DNA of 35,915 nucleotides from an uncultured Dorea sp. (GCA_910584095.1 CAJTYU010000029.1:1-35915), one strand, 5' to 3'; positions 17,601-25,791 are shown, counted from the stretch's first letter. Numbers and translations are program-made. Notes: a model not told the origin generated them from the sequence alone.

Positions 17601-18739
17601 TCTGCGCCATATGCATTTCCATTTGCTGCATTCAGATGTATACTTACAAAGAGATTTGCGCCCTGATTCTTTGCGATATTAACACGCTCCTGCAAAGAAG
17701 ATAAGGTCACGTCTGAATTACGCGTCATTACAACCTTAACTCCATTATATTGATCAAGTTCTTCTTTTGCATACTGCGCAATCTTAAGACACAGATCTTT
17801 CTCTTTAGCGCCGTAAGATGCGTTTGACGCCCCCGGATCAGTTCCGCCGTGTCCCGGGTCCAGCGCTACTACAACCGTACCGTTACTTCTGGCCGCCGCC
17901 TTTGACATTGGCGCGGCGTTTCTCGCCATAGCCGCGCCTTCGGCCATCTCGCTCACATCTTCAAGGGTAGTCTCTATCTCTTCTTCCGCGTTTCCTATAT
18001 TCTCATTATCAAGTACTACCACGGATGCCTCTACTTCATCAAGAGGTATATCCGATACATCTTCTGGATATGGCTCATATCCCTCATATTCTTCATTCAC
18101 TCCAAATTCTGCCTTGATCTGCAATTCCTCCAAATCCAGAACATATTCTATTTCATCCTGAATGAACTTTAATCCTGTAAATTGATATGTACCGCTTTCT
18201 TCGTTTGAAAATGCTTTGTTAAATAGAAACAGATTTTCTTCTCGTTCTATATTAGTCCACTCGCTCTGGGTACCGTCCGCTTTTACACATACCAGCGTCA
18301 TGGACGAAATATTTTCGCTTCCGTCCCCCCATGAAACTACAACATTCTCTTCTGCCGGCGTCTCCAGATAAGGACTCTCTACATAAATATAATTAAATTT
18401 TCCTTTTTCAGCCGCAGCAGTCTGGTTATTCTCCTGACTCTCCTCATCCACAGCCGGATTATCATCGCTAGATTTGCCGTCTTGCTCCTCGGCCGCTGTT
18501 TGTTGTTGTTCGGCTTCTGCAGTCTCCTGTACCGGCTCCTTCTCCCCGTCCTGGCGCTGTTCAGGCTGATTTTCTTCATCCTGTATGCCTATTTCCTGCT
18601 GCATGTCTGTTTCCTGCTGTATATCCGTTCCCTGCTGCGCCCCTATATCCTCAGCATTTATTTCCTGCATTGGAACACATCCCAACACCAGCAATATACA
18701 CAGAAATCCTGCCACTGTTCTCTTTACTGCCTGAGTCAT
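14672..18739 (-). CDS. Secreted bifunctional autolysin: amidase, six GBS_Bsp-like repeats, glucosaminidase
   Basis: Large secreted cell-wall hydrolase, 1355 residues. A signal peptide (cleavage probably after INA, about residue 29) leads to a Gln/Glu-rich low-complexity stretch (about 30-110) and an amidase_3 domain (about 288-490). The amidase zinc ligands are H297 (DPGHGG), E313 (KEKD) and H368 (SIHLNA), with catalytic E453 (VEHAF). Six GBS_Bsp-like repeats of about 100 residues follow (about 570-1175), each with a signature like AVWCAENQSDIKWYD. The C-terminal domain (about 1185-1355) resembles GH73 glucosaminidases, with E1235 and E1244 in AQAMKETGW. It should cut both the peptide link and the glycan of peptidoglycan. 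AAGGAGG lies 8-9 bases before the ATG. It has its own promoter and terminator, so it is a single-gene unit within the glycan locus. There is no LPXTG motif, so wall binding probably rests on the repeats. Confidence 0.9.
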   Translation of the reverse strand: MTQAVKRTVAGFLCILLVLGCVPMQEINAEDIGAQQGTDIQQETDMQQEIGIQDEENQPEQRQDGEKEPVQETAEAEQQQTAAEEQDGKSSDDNPAVDEESQENNQTAAAEKGKFNYIYVESPYLETPAEENVVVSWGDGSENISSMTLVCVKADGTQSEWTNIEREENLFLFNKAFSNEESGTYQFTGLKFIQDEIEYVLDLEELQIKAEFGVNEEYEGYEPYPEDVSDIPLDEVEASVVVLDNENIGNAEEEIETTLEDVSEMAEGAAMARNAAPMSKAAARSNGTVVVALDPGHGGTDPGASNASYGAKEKDLCLKIAQYAKEELDQYNGVKVVMTRNSDVTLSSLQERVNIAKNQGANLFVSIHLNAANGNAYGAEVYYPNDNLNASIGAQGEQAASKILSEITKLGLTNRGIKIRNTVHDKYSDGSLQDYYGIIRYSKLAGFPGIIVEHAFIDNNSDYEKYLNTDAKLKKLGIADATGIANYLGLSKGSGIWVKDLDEFAGTAVIQASGLGSNGKVTIKNTTTGASKTHTLSEGKGTININIKDYKGGGNYTATGANYNVSFYMSTDPSCKISYTEVSKEKQYKLSAVFPDMPKAVQKVQFAVWSGGQQEDLQWYNGDQSKSGKQVTWTAAADIAKHKRAGDYNVHVYALLEDGSQRFLGATGFKVSAPTLKVAVTGKNQDAGTFDLKASDVKSASGVSKIRAAVWCAENQSDIKWYDMSKKSDGSYTAKVSMANHKYAVGTYKVHVYITAGNGIEAFGGGLSQSISLPNIKISASDKDGKETTYNLKASNLSFLGVLKGVRFAVWSDAGGQDDIKWYEGIRNSSGDWTASADIRKHKTAGKYRVHVYATQANGNITFIGSTTYKVSNPTLKAAVTGKNQNAGTFDLKVSDVKSVSGVSKIRAAVWCAANQSDIKWYDMKKQSDGSYTTKVSMSNHKYAVGTYAVHVYVTTGNGIEAFGGGLSQSVTMPDVKVSASDKDGKETTYNLKASNLNFLGALKGVRFGVWSEAGGQDDLKWYNGTRNSSGDWTASADIRNHKTAGKYHVHAYATQANGDLIFIGGANFRISTPTGTSARVTEYDNEYGSFKVVISGVKSASGVSKIQVPVWSQANQNDIKWYDAKRQSDGSYVANVDPMYHNYNSGNYNIHIYAISGNGVSSCVGIMTQTVKATQRYTIMGDTTVTVDQMVRYYERYSSIGYPSKDLGAGGAPDLRTFCQMYYDEAAMEGVRAEVAFAQAMKETGWLKYGGIVNIGQFNFAGIGALDGNSNGNCASFPDVRTGIRAQIQHLKAYGSTAALNNPKVDPRFDKVTRGAARYVEWLGQKENPTGAGWATGKNYGLDIVAMIKVLKSM
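15518..16717. repeat. 600-bp tandem duplication inside the autolysin gene
   Basis: Two consecutive 600-bp units (15518-16117 and 16118-16717) are highly similar along their length. For example, the 14 bases gatatccgccgacg recur exactly 600 bases apart (from 15622 and 16222). Each unit encodes two GBS_Bsp-like repeats (residues 675-874 and 875-1074), so the protein gained repeats by in-frame duplication of a two-repeat unit. Such repeats can expand or contract by recombination. Confidence 0.9.
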
Positions 18740-18799
18740 ATGTCTGTTCCTCCTTATTATCTTATCTATTACTCTTCCTGTTTTACAGAATACTTATCC

Positions 18800-18828
18800 A
18801 TTATACATATTACTTATCGTTTTTTCAA
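18800..18828 (-). promoter_or_regulatory. Sigma-A promoter for the autolysin gene
   Basis: On the minus strand TTGAAA (18828-18823), a 17-base gap and TATAAT (18805-18800) precede the autolysin ATG by about 60 bases. The -35 matches five of six positions and the -10 is perfect. It explains separate expression of the autolysin from the glycosyltransferase genes upstream. Confidence 0.78.
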
Positions 18829-18874
18829 CCTCGTCAAATAAGTCACCTCTAGCAAAATTATCCAAGGCAGCGCG

Positions 18875-20680
18875 TTACTCCAATGTAAACGGCGCTCTGG
18901 TAACCGGAAAGTTCTTATTATAGAACGGATCTCCCTCATCCAGTATTTTCTGCCATTTCCTTTGAAAAATGTCGATTTCTCCCTGAAACCGCTGTTTCTT
19001 TTCTGCAGTATCTTCATAACCTCTGGACTTCGATTCGTAGTGATACCATTCTGAAAAAGCATTAAATACAACCAACTTATCTAATTCCCTCAGCTTTAAA
19101 CAATAGTCTACATCATTGCATGCAACAACAAATCGTTCATCAAATCCTCCAACCTGCTGGAATAAAGATTTTTTTGTCATCATGCAGGCTGCTGTAACCG
19201 CACTGTAATTACAGTTAATTCTTGCCCGAACCATATATCCGTAATCATCTCTGCCAATCCCAGTATTCACATGGCCTGCATAGTTTCCAAAACCTACGAC
19301 GACACCCGCATGCTGCACCGTATCGTCCGCATACAACAGCTTAGCTCCTACCGCTCCTACCTCTTCCCTCATACAGCAGCCAAGCATTTCCGCAATTGAC
19401 TCCGGAGCGATCAATTCTGTATCATTGTTCAAAAATAAGAGATAATTCCCCTTAGCGTACTGAACCGCATAATTATTAATCGCCGCATAATTAAATCCCT
19501 TTTCCCATTTTATTACGCGAACGCTGCCGTACCGCCCTTTTAGTTCTTCATAATATTCAAAAGTCTCTTTTTCAGTACTATTATTTTCAACAATAATAAT
19601 TTCAAAATTCTGATACGAGCTCTTCTCAAATAAAGAGCTGATGCACAAGTCCAAATCTTTTACATGATCCTTATTTGGAATAATGATAGAAACCAGCGGC
19701 TCTCCATGAACGGCATATCTCACATGATACATCCCCCATAATCCCAGATGTTCAACTGCCGCGTCGACTCCCATTCTCTCTAAATGATCTTCAATCGCTT
19801 TTTTTCCCGCTTCATAGGCATACATCTTGCTGGACGGATCCCCCGCTACAGAATTCATATGGATACGCCAATGATATAAAATCATAGGAATATGTTTGAT
19901 TTTATTCGAATTTTCAATACAGCGGAACATCAAATCATAATCCTGAGAGCCATCATATTCGCTGCGAAAGCCGCCGATTTTATTTATAATCTCTGTCTTT
20001 GCTGCAAAAAAATGCGTAATATAATTATGGGAACGGAACAAATCCATACTGAAATCCGGTTTAAAATTCGGATCGATATGCTCTTTCGTATCTCCTGTTA
20101 TTTTATCTTCGTCCGTATAGATAATATCATACTTATCTTCTTGAAGCGCCCTTACAATCTCATGCAATGCATTCGGAGCCAATATATCATCATGGTCAAA
20201 TAACCCGGTATATTCGCCTGACACAAGCTCTAATGCCGCATTTGTATTACCTGCTATCCCCAGATTTTTTTCTAAAATTTTGTACTTAATCCTAGAATCT
20301 ATCTGACTGTAACGCTCAAGCTCCTTCCTAACAGTTTCGTCGTCTTCGCTTCCATCTGCAATACATAATTCCCAGTTCTGATAAGACTGGTTTCTAACTG
20401 AATCAATCATCTCCTGTAAATATTCAAGCGGCGTCCGGTAGGTCGGTACAATAATGCTAATTTTAGGTTCCCATCCAAACACTGTTTCTCTCTGCCTTTT
20501 CAGTTCTTCCTCAGAAGGCTTGTGCGCTTCAAACCATATCTTATATGGTTTTCCAGCGGTATTTACCCTCATAACAATATATTCGCCAAGACCAGAAAAA
20601 CCGTTGTCTTTTACATATCTTGCCATCTCTTTCACCGCGCTCGGCTTTATATGCCGCACGGCTTTTCCCAAAAAACTCAT
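18875..20680 (-). CDS. Tandem GT2 glycosyltransferase
   Basis: Cytoplasmic glycosyltransferase with two GT2 modules, 601 residues. The first (about 72-290) has PKISIIVPTYRTPLEYL, a DHDD metal site (162-165) and SQDYDLMFRC. The second (about 328-560) has PLVSIIIPNKDH, LFLNNDTEL and a VACNDVDYCLKLRE motif. Such pairs make alternating or two-step linkages in rhamnan-type and O-antigen-like chains. I chose the ATG at 20680 because AGGGAG lies 6 bases upstream; an in-frame GTG at 20698 has no comparable site. It follows the ArnC-like transferase by 35 bases and seems to end the aminosugar operon. There is no obvious terminator before the autolysin promoter. The sugars used cannot be told from the sequence. 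Confidence 0.87.
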   Translation of the reverse strand: MSFLGKAVRHIKPSAVKEMARYVKDNGFSGLGEYIVMRVNTAGKPYKIWFEAHKPSEEELKRQRETVFGWEPKISIIVPTYRTPLEYLQEMIDSVRNQSYQNWELCIADGSEDDETVRKELERYSQIDSRIKYKILEKNLGIAGNTNAALELVSGEYTGLFDHDDILAPNALHEIVRALQEDKYDIIYTDEDKITGDTKEHIDPNFKPDFSMDLFRSHNYITHFFAAKTEIINKIGGFRSEYDGSQDYDLMFRCIENSNKIKHIPMILYHWRIHMNSVAGDPSSKMYAYEAGKKAIEDHLERMGVDAAVEHLGLWGMYHVRYAVHGEPLVSIIIPNKDHVKDLDLCISSLFEKSSYQNFEIIIVENNSTEKETFEYYEELKGRYGSVRVIKWEKGFNYAAINNYAVQYAKGNYLLFLNNDTELIAPESIAEMLGCCMREEVGAVGAKLLYADDTVQHAGVVVGFGNYAGHVNTGIGRDDYGYMVRARINCNYSAVTAACMMTKKSLFQQVGGFDERFVVACNDVDYCLKLRELDKLVVFNAFSEWYHYESKSRGYEDTAEKKQRFQGEIDIFQRKWQKILDEGDPFYNKNFPVTRAPFTLE

Positions 20681-20715
20681 TTTTCTCTCCCTATTCACCT
20701 GACATGCCGGATGAC

Positions 20716-21642
20716 TTATTTTTTATCATTCAGCACCGTTCTTACAACATAAAGCGGACGTTCCTTTGACTGCATGAATATATTGCCTACATAGATTCCC
20801 ACAACGCCCGTACACATAATTGACAAACCTCCCATCAGACACACCGTAGCAATCATACTAGACCATCCCGGATTTACGTCCTTCACAAAATATTGAACAA
20901 TGATCGCTAATATGGCAATTACAGAACAGAACATGATAAAAAAGCCTAATCCAACTGTAAATTTTAATAGTTTATCCGATTGGGAAGTCAGAATTGACAT
21001 CGCCATTTTCATACGTTTTTTGAAATCATAGGAGGATTTTCCTTCCTTCCTTGGATCGTGTTCCACGTCAATCGCAGTCTGTTTAAATCCAAGCCATTTT
21101 ACATAGATGACAAAAGCCCTGTGCAATTCCCTCATCCTGCAATAATTATCAATTACAATTCTTTTACTGATACTGAAATTACAAATGGCAGGATCGTAAT
21201 TGCCGTCGGACGCCCATGAATATACCTTATAGAAAATCTTGGAAACAAGAACCTTTAAGAAGCCGTCTTTTCTATTCTTTCTTCTTGCGAACACAGCGTC
21301 ATAATCACCCTCGGCTGCTTTATGATACAGATTCGCAATTTCCTCCGGGCGATCCTGAAGATCACAGTCCATAACAACCACCCAGTCTCCCGAACTGTAA
21401 TCCAGCCCTGCCGTTATAGCCTGAATCTGCCCAAAGTTTCTAGCCAGCTCTATTCCAACGATATGTTTGTCCTTCTCACACATTTTCTGGATAACCTCCC
21501 ACGAATTCTGGGGACAGTTATCGTTTACAAGAATAATCTCATATTCCTTTACCAGACTGCTTACAGTCACCGTTAATCTCTCACATAACTCTTCCAATGC
21601 CGCTTTACAGCCATACACAGGAATTACTACCGACATATCCAT
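20716..21642 (-). CDS. Polyprenyl-phosphate glycosyltransferase (GtrB/ArnC-like GT2)
   Basis: Membrane GT2 enzyme of the dolichyl-phosphate mannose synthase group, 308 residues. Motifs are MSVVIPVYGCKAALEEL, LVNDNCPQNSW, ARNFGQIQAITAG and the DxD site VMDCDLQDRPEE. Two C-terminal membrane helices (about 228-250 and 262-285) complete the GtrB/ArnC/CsbB layout. The family transfers one sugar from a nucleotide donor to undecaprenyl phosphate on the cytoplasmic face, supplying a lipid-linked sugar used outside by a GT-C enzyme. It directly follows two ArnE/F-like membrane proteins, and AGGAG overlaps the stop of the preceding gene (21655), implying coupled translation. Neighbours suggest that the sugar is the aminosugar made by the DegT-type aminotransferase upstream. 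Confidence 0.9.
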   Translation of the reverse strand: MDMSVVIPVYGCKAALEELCERLTVTVSSLVKEYEIILVNDNCPQNSWEVIQKMCEKDKHIVGIELARNFGQIQAITAGLDYSSGDWVVVMDCDLQDRPEEIANLYHKAAEGDYDAVFARRKNRKDGFLKVLVSKIFYKVYSWASDGNYDPAICNFSISKRIVIDNYCRMRELHRAFVIYVKWLGFKQTAIDVEHDPRKEGKSSYDFKKRMKMAMSILTSQSDKLLKFTVGLGFFIMFCSVIAILAIIVQYFVKDVNPGWSSMIATVCLMGGLSIMCTGVVGIYVGNIFMQSKERPLYVVRTVLNDKK

Positions 21643-21654
21643 ACGCTTATACTC

Positions 21655-21996
21655 CTACATGTAAAATACAAATATTCCTAATAAAACCAAGGCATTGCCT
21701 ATTACTTTCTTTTTGGTAATCTTTTCCTTAAAAAAAATATAACTTAAAAACATAATCAAAAGATATCCCAGCGATTCAATTACCGGTCCGTTCTTATATT
21801 CCACACCCCGGTATGCAAGAATCGTAGTAATAGTGGACACTACCATCATCCCATATCCAATAATTACATAAGGATTCATATATTCCCTGATAATTGAGTC
21901 ATACTTTTTCTTTGCGCTTTTCTTCAGCAGTATCTGGGAAAAAGACGCGATTACTACCGATGATAATAACAGCAATATATATATATTAATTTCCAT
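21655..21996 (-). CDS. Small EamA/SMR-type membrane protein, putative lipid-sugar flippase subunit
   Basis: 113 residues with four predicted membrane helices, in the DMT/SMR fold class (EmrE, ArnE/ArnF). The pattern FSQILLKKSAKK near the N-terminus and ESLGYLLIMFLSYIFFKEKI followed by a last helix GNALVLLGIFVFYM are typical. Its start overlaps the end of the preceding small membrane gene by 11 bases, so the two are probably made together as a heterodimer. Placement beside a GtrB/ArnC-like enzyme supports flipping of a polyprenyl-phosphate-linked sugar rather than drug export. A multidrug role cannot be excluded on sequence alone. Confidence 0.75.
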   Translation of the reverse strand: MEINIYILLLLSSVVIASFSQILLKKSAKKKYDSIIREYMNPYVIIGYGMMVVSTITTILAYRGVEYKNGPVIESLGYLLIMFLSYIFFKEKITKKKVIGNALVLLGIFVFYM

Positions 21997-22357
21997 CGCT
22001 ATTTACAACAATCGTCCCCGCAAGAACGATCAACACTCCTATTATATTCTGAACTGTAATTCCTTCGTGGAAGAAAACTGCCGCCCATACCATTGACCAC
22101 AAAAGAGCAATCGATCGGTTGGCATATGCAATCGACAAATCAAACCTCTTAATAATCTGCTGCCACAGCAGCGCGTAAACCCCCAGTATGCAGATCTCTA
22201 TTCCATAAAATAAAATAAACCGAAAACTCAGGAATTCATTTGCCGAAGCAAATTTTGCCGCCACCCCGGACATGGTATAGATAACGATAATTCCCTGCAG
22301 CAGCAAAATATCCTTGATAGTTATTTTACGCTTCGTCTGATTTGCCTCTTCATTCAT
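21986..22357 (-). CDS. Small EamA/SMR-type membrane protein, putative flippase partner
   Basis: 123 residues, four predicted helices after a charged cytoplasmic start (MNEEANQTKRKITIKD). The stretch SIAYANRSIALLWSMVWAAV and FFHEGITVQNIIGVLIVLAG are typical of the ArnE/ArnF/EamA class. The ATG at 22357 overlaps the TGA of the ATP-grasp gene (ATGA), a classic coupling arrangement. Longer open-frame starts upstream lie inside that gene and are not needed. It differs in sequence from its partner at 21655-21996, as ArnE differs from ArnF. Confidence 0.73.
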   Translation of the reverse strand: MNEEANQTKRKITIKDILLLQGIIVIYTMSGVAAKFASANEFLSFRFILFYGIEICILGVYALLWQQIIKRFDLSIAYANRSIALLWSMVWAAVFFHEGITVQNIIGVLIVLAGTIVVNSDGN

Positions 22358-23499
22358 AGCCTTGTCAACCTCACAGCTTCTTCCATTGTAGTACATGCCA
22401 AAATATAAAATCCATACCGGGACGAACTGTCCACAATCTTCCTTTCCAGATTAACATCCATCTCGCTGGCATCATATACTAACTCCGAAAACTCTTTACA
22501 TATCTTTTTGTAATTCTCATAATCTTCCTGAGAAAACAGAAAACGGATCGCCGCAATCTTAGGGGAATTTTCCCGGATGAACCGCGGTGGCTCTCCTGAC
22601 GCCGTCTGAATTACCATTTTAACAAAATCATAGCCTGTGGATATCTGAACCAGATCCGAACCAATACAGTCGCCGCCCATCCTTGAGCCTATTTCAATAA
22701 TACTTACATTTCCCTCTTTGTCAACTTTAAATTCGGAATGAGAAGCGCCATAACTGACCTCCAGAGCATCTAACGCCCGATAAATCTGTGCTTTCACTTT
22801 CTCTTCCATTACCTCATCTAGTCCGGAGGGTTCCATATGTCCAATCTCAATAAAATGCGGATGGCCCGTCGTATATTTTTTAGTTATAGCAAGATAGTGG
22901 TGTTTTCCCTCAAAAGAGATGCACTCGCAGCTATATTCCTCTCCCTCTAGATACTCTTCAATAATTGCCTTTTTCTCAAAAGAATCTTCCCTTGCAGCTT
23001 CAATTGCTTCCGTCAGCAGATCCCATGATTCCAGCTTCATAATCCCTCTGCTTCCCGAACGGTCTGTTGGTTTTACAATTACAGGCAGTTTCATCTTTTT
23101 AATCTGCTCCAGATCTGTTCCGCTGTCAATGACATGAAACTCTGGCGTCGGTATGCCGGCTTCCATAAAAGCTTTCCGCATTTCATATTTATTTGTGGAT
23201 ATTCTAATATTTCTTTCACTGTTACAAGGAAGCCCCAAATTCCGCGCAAGATAATTTACCGTAATTCCCGCCAAATCAGATCCGATGGACGCCACCGCAT
23301 TAGGTTTAATCTCCTTACACTTTTCTAATATTTTTTCCTTCTTCACAATACTGACCGGATAAAAATAATCTGCAGTTTTTTCTCCAACTGCTCCTTCCTT
23401 CCACGCAAAGACATGAGTCTCATATCCCATTTCCTTTGCCTTTAAGATTAATGGATTCTGAAATTCATTCGCGCCGATAATTACTATTTTCTTCACCAT
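22354..23499 (-). CDS. ATP-grasp ligase, probable aminosugar- or amino-acid-modifying enzyme
   Basis: 381-residue cytoplasmic ATP-grasp protein. The N-terminal Rossmann-like part is KKIVIIGANEFQNPLILKA, the ATP-grasp core includes LPVIVKPTDRSGSRGIMKL and an EEYLEGEEYSCECIS strand, and the metal-binding end is SIIEIGSRMGGDCIGSD. This set is typical of carboxylate-amine ligases of the PurD/CarB-like group, which join a carboxylate to an amine through an acyl phosphate. It lies between an SDR and the two flippase-like proteins and after a sugar aminotransferase. Acylation of the sugar amine, for instance by an amino acid, is therefore a reasonable guess, since no acetyltransferase or formyltransferase is present. 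Substrates are not determinable from sequence. Confidence 0.82.
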   Translation of the reverse strand: MVKKIVIIGANEFQNPLILKAKEMGYETHVFAWKEGAVGEKTADYFYPVSIVKKEKILEKCKEIKPNAVASIGSDLAGITVNYLARNLGLPCNSERNIRISTNKYEMRKAFMEAGIPTPEFHVIDSGTDLEQIKKMKLPVIVKPTDRSGSRGIMKLESWDLLTEAIEAAREDSFEKKAIIEEYLEGEEYSCECISFEGKHHYLAITKKYTTGHPHFIEIGHMEPSGLDEVMEEKVKAQIYRALDALEVSYGASHSEFKVDKEGNVSIIEIGSRMGGDCIGSDLVQISTGYDFVKMVIQTASGEPPRFIRENSPKIAAIRFLFSQEDYENYKKICKEFSELVYDASEMDVNLERKIVDSSSRYGFYILACTTMEEAVRLTRL

Positions 23500-23512
23500 A
23501 ACACCTCTCGCG

Positions 23513-24526
23513 CTATACTTTCGTACGGCTTTCTACCAGAACATCCCAGCGTCCGCTTTCCAGTTCTCTCTTATAATCCTTCATAATATCAACATAAGAA
23601 GTATATTCCGGCACAAACCCAAAATCTTCTCTTGCCTTTGTCATATCAAACAGGAATGAGGGCGTATTGTTCGGCTTATCCGGACGATAAATGATCTCTG
23701 ACTGCTTGTCTCCTCCAAACACCTGAATTACCGCCTTAACCTGATCCTCTAGGTCAAGCTCCGTACCAGAGGTCATATTATAAAGTCCATATGTCCTATC
23801 GCTTTCTAACGCCTTTACAAAGGCCGTCGCAACATCTTTCACATAGATGATATCTCTTGTGATATGCGGATCTCCCCAGATTTCAATCGGCTCTCCTTTT
23901 TCCGCCTTCTCAATAAATGTCTGGATTCCAGACTTATAAGGTTTTCCATTCACATAAATAGTTGCATGAGGCCCTACTCCGTAAACCGGCGGGAAACGGA
24001 AGCATGCACACTGCATACCATGCTGCTGATTATAATATTCCATTACATCGATCGCCGCATTTTTGGATATAACATACACTGCATGGTCGCCCGTAAATTT
24101 GAAATCCCTTGGTTCCGATTCCTTCAACGCCACTCCCTTTTTCCATGCCCCGGACACATCTGAATAGGAAGAACAGTTAATCAGCTTCCGAACTCCATTC
24201 CTGCGGCAATACTCCAGAACATTGATCGTCCCGATTACATTAACCTCAAAATATTCATCCGCATTCTCGTCCTCTGTAAGATCCACCTTTGCATTTGCCG
24301 GAAGCAGACCTGCAAGAAGAACCACTCCCTCCACGCCTTCTGCAGGAAGCTTGTCAAAGTCTTTTTTGTTCGTAATATCAAGTTCAATAAATTCCGCTCC
24401 CATTTTTTCCAGCATTGGCTGAACCTTCCTATTACGTCCGGTTGCAATTACTTCTTTTCCTGATTCAATTAACTTTTCCACCGTGTATAACCCAATAAAT
24501 CCGGTTGCTCCTATTACTATAACCAT
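23513..24526 (-). CDS. NAD-dependent epimerase/dehydratase family protein (extended SDR)
   Basis: 337-residue extended short-chain dehydrogenase/reductase. The NAD(P) site is GATGFIG (6-12), with Asp50 in ELD for the second strand. The catalytic pair is Y151/K155 (YVISK), with SS at 119-120 before it. C-terminal substrate-binding parts include GDPHITRDIIYVKDVATAF, usual for nucleotide-sugar epimerases, reductases and dehydratases. It lies 9 bases after the aminotransferase and 13 bases before the ATP-grasp gene. It probably acts on the same nucleotide sugar, as an epimerase or 4-reductase; the sequence does not say which. dTDP-glucose 4,6-dehydratase (RmlB) normally keeps a longer active-site signature, so I do not call it that. 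Confidence 0.85.
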   Translation of the reverse strand: MVIVIGATGFIGLYTVEKLIESGKEVIATGRNRKVQPMLEKMGAEFIELDITNKKDFDKLPAEGVEGVVLLAGLLPANAKVDLTEDENADEYFEVNVIGTINVLEYCRRNGVRKLINCSSYSDVSGAWKKGVALKESEPRDFKFTGDHAVYVISKNAAIDVMEYYNQQHGMQCACFRFPPVYGVGPHATIYVNGKPYKSGIQTFIEKAEKGEPIEIWGDPHITRDIIYVKDVATAFVKALESDRTYGLYNMTSGTELDLEDQVKAVIQVFGGDKQSEIIYRPDKPNNTPSFLFDMTKAREDFGFVPEYTSYVDIMKDYKRELESGRWDVLVESRTKV

Positions 24527-24535
24527 TTTTTCCTC

Positions 24536-25663
24536 CTATTGATAGAATCCTTTTACGTTATCGATAATAACCTCAGTTTCCTCTTTCTTCAATCCATAAT
24601 ATAACGGCAGACGCATAAGGCGTTCGCTTTCTCTGGTTGTATACACATCCTCTCCGTGGAAACGGCCGAATTTGATACCCGCCGGAGCCGTATGAAGAGG
24701 AATGTAGTGAAATACAGCCTGAATCCCATTTTCCTTCAAATGGGCAATCAATTTAGTTCTCTCTTCCAAATGCCGCGCTTTGATATAAAACATATGTGCA
24801 TTATGTACGCAGCCATCTGGTACAGCGGGAAGTTCTATTTTCCCTGAATCCTCTAATTCTTTTAATCCTTCGTAATATTGATTCCAAATCGACAGCCTCT
24901 TGTTATTTATCAATTCCGCATTTTCCAATTGCGCATATAAATACGCCGCGTTCATGTCGCTTGGAAGGTAAGACGAGCCATAATTAACCCATGTATACTT
25001 ATCAATCTGACCTCTGAAAAATTTGCTCCGGTTGGTTCCCTTCTCCCTGAGAATCTCAGCGTCTTCAATCTTAGATTCATCCTTAATCAGTAAAGCGCCT
25101 CCTTCGCCCATGCTGTAATTCTTGGTCTCATGAAAGCTATAACATCCATAATCCCCTATTGTACCTAATGGCTTTCCATGATAAGTACTCATTACTCCCT
25201 GCGCGGCATCCTCTATCACAATCAGACGATGTCTGTCTGCAATTTCTATTATTTTATCCATCTCACATGCAATCCCTGCATAGTGGACCGGTACAATTGC
25301 TTTGGTCTTCTCCGTAATGGCGTCCTCAATTAAATTCTCATCTATATTCATGGTGTCTGGACGAATATCCACAAATACAACTCTAGCGCCGCGCAAAACA
25401 AAGGCGTCTGCCGTAGATACAAATGTATAAGAAGGCATGATAACCTCATCCCCTTCTTTGATATCCGACAAAAGCGCCGCCATCTCTGTCGCATGGGTAC
25501 AAGAAGTAGTAAGCAATGCTTTGGACGTACCGGTATGCTCCTCCAGCCATCTATTGCATTTTTTTGTAAACTCTCCGTCGCCGCATATTTTTTTATTTTC
25601 CACCGCCTGTTTGATATATTCAATCTCCTTGCCCAGATACGGAGGCACATTAAAATGTATCAT
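24536..25663 (-). CDS. rffA: dTDP-4-amino-4,6-dideoxygalactose transaminase-like (RffA/WecE type DegT)
   Basis: PLP-dependent sugar aminotransferase, 375 residues. The sequence closely resembles RffA/WecE as I remember it: GDGEFTKKCNRWLEE, LLTTSCTHATEMAALL, MPSYTFVSTADAFVLRGA and FVDIRPDTMNID. The PLP lysine is K181 in FHETKNYSMGEGG, and EDAAQ (151-155) holds the pyridine-contacting Asp. RffA turns dTDP-4-keto-6-deoxyglucose plus glutamate into dTDP-4-amino-4,6-dideoxygalactose (Fuc4N). An AAGGAG site precedes the ATG and an extended -10 promoter lies about 100 bases upstream. It heads the aminosugar operon. Producing the keto substrate needs RmlA and RmlB, which are not in this window. The exact stereochemistry of the product is inferred from family resemblance. 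Confidence 0.9.
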   Translation of the reverse strand: MIHFNVPPYLGKEIEYIKQAVENKKICGDGEFTKKCNRWLEEHTGTSKALLTTSCTHATEMAALLSDIKEGDEVIMPSYTFVSTADAFVLRGARVVFVDIRPDTMNIDENLIEDAITEKTKAIVPVHYAGIACEMDKIIEIADRHRLIVIEDAAQGVMSTYHGKPLGTIGDYGCYSFHETKNYSMGEGGALLIKDESKIEDAEILREKGTNRSKFFRGQIDKYTWVNYGSSYLPSDMNAAYLYAQLENAELINNKRLSIWNQYYEGLKELEDSGKIELPAVPDGCVHNAHMFYIKARHLEERTKLIAHLKENGIQAVFHYIPLHTAPAGIKFGRFHGEDVYTTRESERLMRLPLYYGLKKEETEVIIDNVKGFYQ

Positions 25664-25762
25664 ACTTTTCTTCTCCTTTATTCTTTAACTATCATCATAA
25701 GAATATTTCTTAATATAGGCAGTCCGCCTAAGTTATCGCTATCCGCTTATGTTTATCGTATT

Positions 25763-25791
25763 ATTATATCAAATTTCCATCATAATGACTA
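25763..25791 (-). promoter_or_regulatory. Extended -10 promoter for the aminosugar operon
   Basis: On the minus strand TATAAT (25768-25763) carries an upstream TGA, giving TGATATAAT, an extended -10. A 4/6 -35 (TAGTCA, 25791-25786) lies 17 bases upstream. The transcript would start about 90 bases before the RffA-like ATG at 25663. Confidence 0.65.

Noticed and set aside
18676..18690. Lipobox-like VLGC in the autolysin signal peptide
   Set aside because: Leu at -2 is unusual, and a normal signal peptidase I site (INA) follows about ten residues later; large autolysins are normally secreted, not lipidated.
21655..22357. The two small membrane proteins as multidrug efflux pumps
   Set aside because: The fold class alone allows it, but overlapping heterodimer arrangement beside a polyprenyl-phosphate glycosyltransferase fits ArnE/F-like flippases better.
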